From positions 1-6,342 of the forward strand of contig JABJEE010000057.1 in the NCBI GenBank assembly GCA_018665005.1: a stretch of DNA of 6,342 nucleotides. Reading direction: 5' to 3'. The stretch is from Flavobacteriales bacterium (GTDB lineage: Bacteria > Bacteroidota > Bacteroidia > Flavobacteriales_D > Crocinitomicaceae). Position 1 is the stretch's first letter. The number at the start of each line of letters is the position of its first letter. Positions 1 through 5,766 of the stretch are shown piece by piece. The position numbers and the translations under genes are program-made. The notes under the pieces were generated by a model. The model made no database searches. It saw nothing but the letters and a program-made list of their open reading frames with translations, and had not been told where the DNA came from.

Positions 1-1151
1 GACTCAGTCAGCTTATTAAACATCTCTTTACCGTCTTTTTTGTAAAGAATTGAAAGCTGAGAACCGCGTTCAGATGGGTTTTTAGGAGTGATTATTTCTA
101 AAAATCCTTGATGTTTTTTGTTTACCTCTTCAAGCAGAAACTCTAGATAAGCCGTAATAAGATCTCGTTTTTCTCCAATTCTAGACATCCCTGCTTCTTT
201 AAATATTTTTAAAGAGGCCAGGTGCGCGGCCATACCCAACACAGGAGCATTACTTAATTGCCACCCTTCTGCGCCTTTCATAGGATAAAATTCATCTTCC
301 ATCATAAATCGTTGTTCTTTATCATGGCCCCACCATCCTGCAAACCTCGGAAGAGAATTGTTTTCAGCATGTTTTTCGTGAACAAATATCCCTGAGACTC
401 CTCCAGGAGAAGAATTTAAATATTTGTAGCTGCACCACATGGCAAAGTCTACCTTCCATTCATGAAGCTGTAAGTTCACATTCCCCGCCGCATGAGCCAG
501 GTCGAAACCTACAAAAGCTCCAGCCTTGTGCCCCGCGTCGGTAATTTCTTTTAGATTGAAATATTGCCCAGTGTAGTAGTTTACTCCACCAATGAAGACG
601 AGTGCAAGTTCATCTTTATTTTCCTCAATCGCAGAAATAATATCTTCGTGTCTAATGAGGTGCTCCCCTTCCCTTGGGCCAACTTCAATCAATTGGTCCT
701 TGGTATAGCCGTGAAATTTCAATTGAGATTGAAGTGCGTATTGATCGCTCGGAAAGGCTTTCTTTTCACACAATATTTTAACCCTTTTGCCTTTCGGTTG
801 ATAAAAGGAAACCATTAACAAATGAATATTGGTAGTTAGTGAATGCGTGATGACTGTTTCAATTTCTTTTGCCCCAACGATGTCTGCAGCCATTGACGTC
901 AACTCTTCATGATAGCTGAACCAAGGCCTTCTGGACATAAAATGGCCATCAACACCAAAACGTCCCCAATCGTCTAATTCTTCTCCAATCACTTCGCGTG
1001 TTGTCACGGGTTGTAATCCAAGAGAATTGCCAGTGAAATAACGCATTTTGTTTTTATGGAATGACGGGAAGATAAATTGATTCCTAAAATCCTTTAAAGG
1101 ATCCATGTTATCCATTTCTTTTGCAAAAGTCAAAGAGGTTTTGAAATTCAT
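1..1151 (-). CDS. kynU: Kynureninase (L-kynurenine hydrolase), 3' end cut off by window edge
   Basis: This PLP-dependent cytosolic enzyme cleaves L-kynurenine to anthranilate and alanine, or 3-hydroxykynurenine to 3-hydroxyanthranilate, in tryptophan breakdown or de novo NAD synthesis. I translated the minus strand from the ATG at 1151. It is open for 383 codons and leaves the window without a stop; bacterial kynureninases are about 420 residues, so roughly the last 40 are missing. Recognisable parts are an N-terminal FTGNSLGLQP segment (about residues 39-48), FDLAHAAGN in the middle (the Asp that contacts the PLP pyridine nitrogen), and MWCSYKYLNSSPGG, where K243 is the expected Schiff-base lysine. 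The later RFAGWWGH stretch is also typical of the family. It is divergent from hemL with a 43-bp gap. No frameshift is visible. Whether it serves NAD synthesis or catabolism cannot be told, because its neighbours on that side are outside the window. Confidence 0.95.
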   Translation of the reverse strand, partial: MNFKTSLTFAKEMDNMDPLKDFRNQFIFPSFHKNKMRYFTGNSLGLQPVTTREVIGEELDDWGRFGVDGHFMSRRPWFSYHEELTSMAADIVGAKEIETVITHSLTTNIHLLMVSFYQPKGKRVKILCEKKAFPSDQYALQSQLKFHGYTKDQLIEVGPREGEHLIRHEDIISAIEENKDELALVFIGGVNYYTGQYFNLKEITDAGHKAGAFVGFDLAHAAGNVNLQLHEWKVDFAMWCSYKYLNSSPGGVSGIFVHEKHAENNSLPRFAGWWGHDKEQRFMMEDEFYPMKGAEGWQLSNAPVLGMAAHLASLKIFKEAGMSRIGEKRDLITAYLEFLLEEVNKKHQGFLEIITPKNPSERGSQLSILYKKDGKEMFNKLTE

Positions 1152-1175
1152 AAGTTCTTATTATTGCTAATTTTG
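1140..1175 (+). promoter_or_regulatory. hemL: Candidate hemL promoter (TTTG / TAATTTTG)
   Basis: TAATTTTG at 1168-1175 matches the Bacteroidota -7 consensus TAnnTTTG. TTTG at 1140-1143 is a possible -33 element, with a 24-nt spacer that is slightly long for the usual arrangement. The start site would be near 1181, giving a leader of about 14 nt without a Shine-Dalgarno sequence, which is normal in this phylum. The upstream element lies within the first codons of the divergent kynU. Confidence 0.4.
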
Positions 1176-1180
1176 TGGCA

Positions 1181-1188
1181 CAAATATA
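1181..1188 (-). promoter_or_regulatory. kynU: Candidate -7 box of kynU promoter
   Basis: On the minus strand this reads TATATTTG, a full match to the Bacteroidota sigma-ABfr -7 consensus TAnnTTTG. It would start transcription near 1175 and give a leader of about 25 nt before the kynU ATG. I see no TTG-type -33 element at the usual distance, which would lie inside the start of hemL, so this is a motif match only. Confidence 0.35.
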
Positions 1189-1194
1189 AGTATA

Positions 1195-2499
1195 ATGAAT
1201 ACGAATACTGAGCGATCGACAGAGGAGTCTAAGAAATTATTTGAATTGGCAAAGAAGGTGATACCAGGAGGAGTGAATTCCCCTGTTAGAGCTTTTAAAT
1301 CTGTAGGAGGCAGCCCCATATTTATTGAAAGCGCCAAAGGCGCCTATTTGTATGATGCAGATGGCAACCGTTACATCGATTATATTGCATCTTGGGGCCC
1401 AATGATTTTAGGTCACGCTCATGAGGAGGTCATTGATGCTGTTGCGAAAACAGCCGTTAAAGGAACCTCATTTGGTATTCCCACTGAGTTGGAAACAAAA
1501 ATTGCGGAGTTGGCCACTCAAATGGCTCCAAATATTGATCAAATTCGATTTGTTAATTCGGGAACAGAAGCATGCATGAGTGCAGTGCGTTTGGCAAGAG
1601 GATTTACCGGAAAAGAAAAGCTCATTAAATTTTCAGGTTGCTACCACGGCCATGCAGATCCCTTTTTAATTGAGGCCGGAAGTGGAGCGATGACTTTTGG
1701 GACACCGAATAGCCCGGGAGTAACCAAAGGAACAGCAAAAGATACGCTACTGGCCCGATATAATAATTTAGAAAGCGTTCAGGAGCTTTTTTCGGCAAAT
1801 GATGGACAAATTGCAGCAGTAATTATAGAACCCGTTGCGGGAAATATGGGGTGTATTCCGCCCAAAGAAGGTTTTTTAGAAGGAATAAAAGAGTTATGTA
1901 ATCAACACGACGCCCTATTTATATTTGATGAAGTAATGACTGGATTCAGGTTATCTACTGGGGGAGCTCAACAATTTTTAGGAATCGATGCAGATATTGT
2001 TACCTACGGAAAAGTAATTGGAGGAGGCCTTCCTGTAGGAGCCTTTGGTGCCCGAAAGGAAATCATGTCTTTTCTAGCTCCTGAAGGACCCGTTTATCAA
2101 GCCGGAACGTTGAGTGGGAACCCACTAGCAATGACCGCAGGTTTTTCAACACTTCAAATTTTACAAAGAGATCCGAAGTTATATGAAAGGCTTTCTGATA
2201 AAACAAAACACTTATCAGAAATGATGAGAGCTGAGTTAAAAGAAAAAGGAATTGGTTTTCAATTGAATCAGCTAGGATCGATGATGTCACTCCACTTTTG
2301 TGAGCAAGAGGTAGTTGACTTTGAAACGTCAAGCCATGGAAATAACGAAATGTTTAAAAAATATTTTCATTTTATGCTTAATCAAGGGATTTACCTTCCT
2401 CCAAGTGCATACGAGAGTTATTTCTTGAATGATGCCCTCTCATATGCAGATTTAGATGATACCGCACAAATATTTAGAAGCTTTTTAAAGACTATTTAA
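1195..2499 (+). CDS. hemL: Glutamate-1-semialdehyde 2,1-aminomutase
   Basis: HemL is a cytosolic PLP enzyme that converts glutamate-1-semialdehyde to 5-aminolevulinate, the second dedicated step of the C5 tetrapyrrole (haem) pathway. The 434-residue protein is full length for the family, which is near 430. The N-terminus has the family signature IPGGVNSPVRAF (about residues 24-35). NSGTEACMSAVRLARG lies in the PLP-phosphate region. DEVMTGFR begins at D245, the residue expected to contact the pyridine nitrogen. YGKVIGGGLPVGAFG carries the Schiff-base lysine K273, and GTLSGNP begins at G304. These motifs separate it from ordinary class-III aminotransferases. The ATG at 1195 places the signature at the usual distance from the start. 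Its last codons form one arm of an inverted repeat that continues to the next gene. It shares direction with the downstream genes, but a 43-nt gap leaves cotranscription open. Confidence 0.98.
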   Translation: MNTNTERSTEESKKLFELAKKVIPGGVNSPVRAFKSVGGSPIFIESAKGAYLYDADGNRYIDYIASWGPMILGHAHEEVIDAVAKTAVKGTSFGIPTELETKIAELATQMAPNIDQIRFVNSGTEACMSAVRLARGFTGKEKLIKFSGCYHGHADPFLIEAGSGAMTFGTPNSPGVTKGTAKDTLLARYNNLESVQELFSANDGQIAAVIIEPVAGNMGCIPPKEGFLEGIKELCNQHDALFIFDEVMTGFRLSTGGAQQFLGIDADIVTYGKVIGGGLPVGAFGARKEIMSFLAPEGPVYQAGTLSGNPLAMTAGFSTLQILQRDPKLYERLSDKTKHLSEMMRAELKEKGIGFQLNQLGSMMSLHFCEQEVVDFETSSHGNNEMFKKYFHFMLNQGIYLPPSAYESYFLNDALSYADLDDTAQIFRSFLKTI

Positions 2500-2537
2500 T
2501 GAACAAATCCCGATCACTGTTGTTACTTTAAAAAGCT
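2479..2537 (+). repeat. Perfect 12-bp inverted repeat spanning the hemL/HTH gene junction
   Basis: AGCTTTTTAAAG at 2479-2490 is exactly repeated in inverse orientation as CTTTAAAAAGCT at 2526-2537. A second short pair, AACAA at 2502-2506 and TTGTT at 2520-2524, lies nested inside and could extend the stem past an asymmetric bulge. The left arm lies in the final hemL codons, the hemL stop falls in the loop, and the right arm ends 5 nt before the ATG of the next gene. The stem is AT-rich and no U-tract follows, so it is not a standard intrinsic terminator. It could be an mRNA hairpin affecting translation of the downstream gene, or a two-half-site operator. Confidence 0.6.
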
Positions 2538-2542
2538 CAAAA

Positions 2543-2866
2543 ATGCAACACAAGGGTAAAATCTTAGAAAAAGCAGTTCGACAAAGTGGAATGCCGCTCA
2601 CGAAGCTTTCTGTTAAAATGGATAAAAGCAGAAGATGGATGTACAATGCATTTGAAAATAAAAACCTTTCGATAGACTACATTTTAGCCATTGGTAAGAT
2701 AATCCATTACGATTTTTCTGAGGATCTTCAAGATTTAAAAAAGTTCAAAGAGTCTGCTGAGAAATTTGGAATCAATTCAAATTCCTCGGATTCTGATTAT
2801 TGGAAGAATAAATACTTAAATTTGCTCGAAAAACACAACATGCTTTTAGAAAGCAAGTTGAACTAA
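2543..2866 (+). CDS. Small helix-turn-helix protein with C-terminal helix, function unknown
   Basis: This is a 107-residue soluble protein. Residues about 4-60 look like a compact helical DNA-binding domain of the Cro/XRE kind: helix KILEKAVRQSG, turn, PLTKLSVKMDKSRRWMYNAF as the presumed helix-turn-helix, then SIDYILAIGKIIHYDFSEDL as following helices. Residues about 63-84 form a charged linker rich in Ser and Asn. The last 20 residues (YWKNKYLNLLEKHNMLLESK) form an amphipathic helix that could be a short dimerising coiled coil. Small proteins of this layout are frequent in Bacteroidota and mostly uncharacterised. It starts 43 nt after hemL and ends 14 nt before the epimerase-like gene that opens the overlapping carotenoid block, so it may regulate that operon or itself. 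No Shine-Dalgarno sequence precedes the ATG. Its status as a real gene is well supported by position and composition; the DNA-binding role is inferred from predicted fold only. Confidence 0.8.
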   Translation: MQHKGKILEKAVRQSGMPLTKLSVKMDKSRRWMYNAFENKNLSIDYILAIGKIIHYDFSEDLQDLKKFKESAEKFGINSNSSDSDYWKNKYLNLLEKHNMLLESKLN

Positions 2867-2880
2867 ATTCAATTCAGTTC

Positions 2881-3885
2881 GTGATATTGGTAACAGGATC
2901 TTCAGGTTTGGTGGGAAGCCACATTCTCTACGACCTTATTGGAAAGAAACAGTCTGTTCGAGCGGTTTATCGTTCTGAAAAAAGAAAGAATAGAGTAAAG
3001 AAGCTTTTCGATTATTACAATAAAACCTTAAACCAATCCCATAATTTTGATGATGTAGAATGGTTTCAGTCGGATGTTTTAGACATTGATACTCTTGATG
3101 AATCTTTTAGTGGTGTTCAAAAGGTCATTCATTGTGCGGCACTTGTTTCGTTTCATAAATTGGATTTTCACCGATGCATGACAATAAATAGGACAGGCAC
3201 TGAAAACATAGTGAACCTTTGCTTGAAAAACAAGGTTGAGAAGCTTTGTTATATTAGCTCGACTGCGGCATTAGGATCTTTGAGCAATCCAATCACAGAG
3301 AAAACAAGATGGGAGCCAGGAAAAGAAGTGAGTGGTTATTCAGTTTCCAAATATAGTGCAGAAAAAGAAGCGTTTAGGGGAGCGGCAGAAGGGCTCAACA
3401 CTTCCATCGTAAACCCGTGTCTGATCATTGGTCCAGGTAACTGGCACAGAAGCTCACTCACGATATTAAAAGCAGGTAGCAAAGGAATGAAGTATTATCC
3501 TTCTGGAGCAAATGCAATTGTAGATGCACGAGATGTATCTAATATTGTTTTAAAGCTACTTGATTCAGAAGAGTCGGGTGAAAAATACCTTACCATCGGG
3601 CATAACATTTCTTTTAAGGATTTATTTGGCTTGATAGCGAAGTCTATGAATCAAAACGAACCCAGTAAAAAACTCAATAGAACACTAGCACATGTTGCAG
3701 CATTTACCATTGAGAATATGTATCGCATTATCAGAAAACGAAGTCCGATTTCTATTGAAAGTATTCAGTCAGCATATAAAAACTTGGAATACTCCAATGA
3801 GAAAGTGAAAAAAAGATTCAACTATCAATTTCACACCCTCGAAGACACCATGGACAACGCAGTAAAAGGGAGGTTCAATGACTGA
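2881..3885 (+). CDS. NAD(P)-dependent epimerase/reductase of the extended SDR family
   Basis: This 334-residue cytosolic Rossmann-fold oxidoreductase starts at a GTG, chosen because it puts the ILVTGSSGLVGSH nucleotide-binding motif right at the N-terminus (glycines 6, 9 and 12), as in homologous families. HCAALVSFH follows the fourth strand. YISSTAAL contains the expected catalytic Ser (S127), and YSVSK gives the Tyr-Lys pair Y153/K157, so the active site is intact. The layout resembles dihydroflavonol-4-reductase, 3-beta-hydroxysteroid dehydrogenase and sugar-nucleotide epimerase-like members; the substrate cannot be read from the sequence. It lies 14 nt after the helix-turn-helix gene and overlaps the next gene by 8 nt, which ties it to the carotenoid genes. 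It may act on the carotenoid, on a sugar or lipid attached to it, or be an unrelated passenger. Confidence 0.9.
   Translation: MILVTGSSGLVGSHILYDLIGKKQSVRAVYRSEKRKNRVKKLFDYYNKTLNQSHNFDDVEWFQSDVLDIDTLDESFSGVQKVIHCAALVSFHKLDFHRCMTINRTGTENIVNLCLKNKVEKLCYISSTAALGSLSNPITEKTRWEPGKEVSGYSVSKYSAEKEAFRGAAEGLNTSIVNPCLIIGPGNWHRSSLTILKAGSKGMKYYPSGANAIVDARDVSNIVLKLLDSEESGEKYLTIGHNISFKDLFGLIAKSMNQNEPSKKLNRTLAHVAAFTIENMYRIIRKRSPISIESIQSAYKNLEYSNEKVKKRFNYQFHTLEDTMDNAVKGRFND
3868..3873 (+). promoter_or_regulatory. Possible Shine-Dalgarno site (GGGAGG) for the CruF-like gene
   Basis: GGGAGG ends 4 nt before the ATG at 3878, inside the last codons of the upstream SDR gene. Purine-rich ribosome sites are uncommon in Bacteroidota and the other genes here lack one, so this may help start translation at the 8-nt overlap. 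The spacing is a little short. Confidence 0.35.
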
Positions 3886-4528
3886 TTTTATAAAAAACAA
3901 GAAACATAGAGATTCCCTGCTTCAAGCTTTTTTGATAATCATCTACATTGTTGGCGCGGTTGGTTTTGTCCTTCCAGGATTAAAGGCCGAATTCCTGCCT
4001 CTTTCGGGAGGAGTGCTCTATTTGTCCTCGTTCGTGATGGTTATTGCCAGTAAAAAAAAGACTGATTTTTTCATTTTTATGACCATTGCTTTTGTTGTCG
4101 GTTTTGGCGCTGAAGCCATCGGAGTGAATACGGGATATCTTTTTGGTGATTACACCTATGGAACGAATCTCGGCCCAAAATTCTTAGGGGTTTCTTTAGT
4201 TATCGGTATTCTTTGGGGGGTGCTGGCTCTTGCTTCTGCCTCTTTCGTAAAACGATTTGTGAAATCAATGGGTTTAAAAATTATTCTTTCTTCACTGTTG
4301 ATGCTTGGAATCGATGTGCTTATGGAGCCTGTTGCCATAAAAAGTGGCTTTTGGACCTGGAGTGGTAATAGCGTGCCCTTATACAATTACGTTTGCTGGT
4401 TTTTGGTGGCGCTCTTCCTTCAATGGGTATTATTCAAATTAAAAAAAGCCGAAACCAACAAGGTTTACGATACCTTACTGGTTTTACTGCTTTTATTTTT
4501 TAGTTTTTTAAATTTATATTTAAAATGA
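3878..4528 (+). CDS. Carotenoid biosynthesis integral membrane protein, CruF-like (DUF422)
   Basis: This 216-residue, very hydrophobic protein has about seven likely membrane segments (roughly 15-35, 40-58, 64-84, 102-124, 133-152, 168-188 and 195-215). Conserved-looking polar motifs lie between them: GFGAEAIGVNTGYLFGDYTYG (residues 75-95), DVLMEPVA (146-153), GFWTW (157-161) and PLYNYVCWF (167-175). These fit the carotenoid biosynthesis family that includes cyanobacterial CruF (1',2'-hydratase of gamma-carotene) and archaeal bisanhydrobacterioruberin hydratase. By analogy it would add water to the psi end of a monocyclic or acyclic carotenoid in the inner membrane. It is shorter than the characterised CruF proteins as I remember them, and not all family members have a proven activity. 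It overlaps the SDR gene by 8 nt and crtZ by 4 nt (ATGA), which firmly links it to carotenoid hydroxylation and cyclisation. Family assignment is confident; hydratase activity is inference. Confidence 0.85.
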   Translation: MTDFIKNKKHRDSLLQAFLIIIYIVGAVGFVLPGLKAEFLPLSGGVLYLSSFVMVIASKKKTDFFIFMTIAFVVGFGAEAIGVNTGYLFGDYTYGTNLGPKFLGVSLVIGILWGVLALASASFVKRFVKSMGLKIILSSLLMLGIDVLMEPVAIKSGFWTWSGNSVPLYNYVCWFLVALFLQWVLFKLKKAETNKVYDTLLVLLLLFFSFLNLYLK

Positions 4529-5004
4529 TTGTTTTAGGTCCTGTTGTTTTGATTTTGTCTTTTTTGGGAATGGAGTTTATGGCTTGGTTTACCCACAAGT
4601 ATGTTATGCATGGGTTAATGTGGCGATTCCATAAGGACCACCACCAAGTGGAAAAAGGTTTTTTTGAGCGAAATGATGTTTTTTTTATGATTTATGCCAT
4701 CCCTTCATGGTTGTTGATTATGTTGGGTTCCATGAATGGCTTATGGATTCCCGTTTGGATTGGGTTTGGCATTCTTGCCTATGGCATCTGCTACTTTCTG
4801 ATTCACGATGTTTATATTCATCGAAGGTTCAAATGGTTTAGAGACGTAGACCACCCCTATTTTTATGCGATAAGGAAAGCGCATAAAATTCACCATAAGC
4901 ATTTAGGGAAAGAACAAGGTGAATGCTTTGGAATGCTCGTGGTACCTAGAAAATTTTATCAAGAAGCAAAAAAAACATACATGCTTAAAAAAGAAAAAAA
5001 ATGA
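4525..5004 (+). CDS. crtZ: Beta-carotene 3-hydroxylase (fatty acid hydroxylase superfamily)
   Basis: CrtZ is a non-haem di-iron membrane oxygenase that hydroxylates C3 of beta-ionone rings, for example beta-carotene to zeaxanthin or gamma-carotene-type substrates to their 3-hydroxy forms. All four histidine clusters are present: HKYVMH (H24, H29), HKDHH (H36, H39, H40), HDVYIH (H94, H99) and HKIHH (H120, H123, H124), so the metal site looks complete. At 159 residues it has the short length usual for bacterial CrtZ. Hydrophobic segments lie at about 2-20, 52-68 and 74-93, with a basic C-terminal tail. Its ATG overlaps the previous stop as ATGA, and its own stop overlaps the cyclase start in the same way, which indicates coupled translation. 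A sterol desaturase-like role is the main alternative, but the neighbours and the histidine spacing favour CrtZ. Confidence 0.95.
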   Translation: MIVLGPVVLILSFLGMEFMAWFTHKYVMHGLMWRFHKDHHQVEKGFFERNDVFFMIYAIPSWLLIMLGSMNGLWIPVWIGFGILAYGICYFLIHDVYIHRRFKWFRDVDHPYFYAIRKAHKIHHKHLGKEQGECFGMLVVPRKFYQEAKKTYMLKKEKK

Positions 5005-5693
5005 GTCTTTATTTGCTCTTAATGTTCGTTTCTTTTGGCTCTTGCTTGGCGTTGAGCTTTGACCAGAAAGTCGCATTTTACAAAAACGTAAAGTTTATCA
5101 TTCCTGCCATCACCATAGTGGCTATTCCGTTTTTAATTTGGGACCAAATATTTACCGAAAAAGGCGTTTGGGGATTCAATGAACAATACCTTCAAGGCAT
5201 ATATCTTGGAAAACTGCCCTTAGAGGAGGTTCTTTTTTTCTTTTTTATTCCCTATTGTTGCTTGTTTATTTATGAAGTACTGAATGCCTATTTTCCTAAT
5301 GTCTCTCTACACAAGTTGACGATGGTGTTTTCGATATTTATGGTGCTCTCTGGAATAATGATGGCGCTTACGAATATGAATCAATGGTATACGTTTTCTG
5401 CCTGCACCTTGTCTTCTTTGATTGTCGTGTTTGCCATGAAACAAAAGTTTATTTGGTACCCACGGGCGATATTCGCATTTGTTGTGGCCTTGATTCCGTT
5501 TTTCATTGTAAATGGCGTATTGACAGGCGCTGCCACAGAAGATCCAGTGGTTTGGTACAACAATGCACACAATACAGGCATTCGCTTGCTGACCATTCCC
5601 TTGGAAGATGTATACTACAATTTCTCTCTCCTAATCCCCATTATTGGCATCTATCATTTTCTAAAAATCAGATCTTACAATAGAAAGGGTTAA
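5001..5693 (+). CDS. crtYcd: Lycopene beta-cyclase, fused CrtYc-CrtYd type
   Basis: This 230-residue integral membrane protein of the small heterodimeric-type lycopene cyclase family carries the two halves (CrtYc and CrtYd, separate genes in many actinobacteria) in one chain. The signature repeats: PLEEVLFFFFIP (from P73) in the first half and PLEDVYYNFSLLIP (from P200) in the second, each with the acidic pair expected for cofactor-independent, proton-driven cyclisation. WGFNEQYLQGIYLG before the first motif and HNTGIRLLTI before the second are also typical. About seven membrane segments are visible. It would close one or both ends of lycopene to beta rings in the inner membrane. A fused monocyclase of this type has been described from a myxol-producing marine flavobacterium, so monocyclic activity is possible here, but it cannot be read from the sequence. 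It is the last gene of the overlapping block (4-nt ATGA overlap with crtZ), and no clear terminator follows. Confidence 0.93.
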   Translation: MSLYLLLMFVSFGSCLALSFDQKVAFYKNVKFIIPAITIVAIPFLIWDQIFTEKGVWGFNEQYLQGIYLGKLPLEEVLFFFFIPYCCLFIYEVLNAYFPNVSLHKLTMVFSIFMVLSGIMMALTNMNQWYTFSACTLSSLIVVFAMKQKFIWYPRAIFAFVVALIPFFIVNGVLTGAATEDPVVWYNNAHNTGIRLLTIPLEDVYYNFSLLIPIIGIYHFLKIRSYNRKG

Positions 5694-5727
5694 TACACAT
5701 CGGGAGGTTCAATTCTTTTTTACACCC

Positions 5728-5759
5728 TTGGATTAGACACAGCAGATAATTTATATTTT
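5728..5759 (+). promoter_or_regulatory. ftsX: Candidate ftsX promoter (TTG / TATATTTT)
   Basis: TATATTTT at 5752-5759 matches the Bacteroidota -7 consensus TAnnTTTG at all but the last position. TTG at 5728-5730 fits a -33 element with a 21-nt spacer. Transcription would begin only a few bases before the ATG at 5767, giving a nearly leaderless message. The 73-bp gap from the carotenoid block and the change in function make a separate promoter likely, but this exact site is only a motif match. Confidence 0.35.
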
Positions 5760-5766
5760 CGTAGTC

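Noticed and set aside
564..818. Plus-strand open frame of 84 codons inside kynU
   Set aside because: It is antisense to the clearly conserved kynureninase reading frame, has no family features and no independent start signals.
2063..2332. Minus-strand open frame inside hemL
   Set aside because: Shadow of the hemL coding sequence; the protein has no recognisable domain and the sense frame carries the PLP motifs.
4156..4386. Minus-strand open frame inside the CruF-like gene
   Set aside because: Antisense to a conserved membrane protein; low complexity and no domain signal.
5307..5683. Three overlapping open frames (two minus, one plus) inside the lycopene cyclase gene
   Set aside because: All are alternative frames of crtYcd, whose own frame holds both cyclase signatures; their translations are Cys/His/Arg-rich in the way typical of out-of-frame reading.
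3868..5713. GGGAGGTTCAAT occurs twice, at 3868-3879 and 5702-5713
   Set aside because: About one identical 12-mer pair is expected by chance in a window of this size; the second copy has no start codon after it and no similarity beyond the 12 bases.
5685..5729. AAGGGT / ACCCTT inverted pair after the cyclase gene as a possible terminator
   Set aside because: The stem is only 6 bp with a 33-nt loop and no T-tract follows the right arm, so it does not qualify as an intrinsic terminator.
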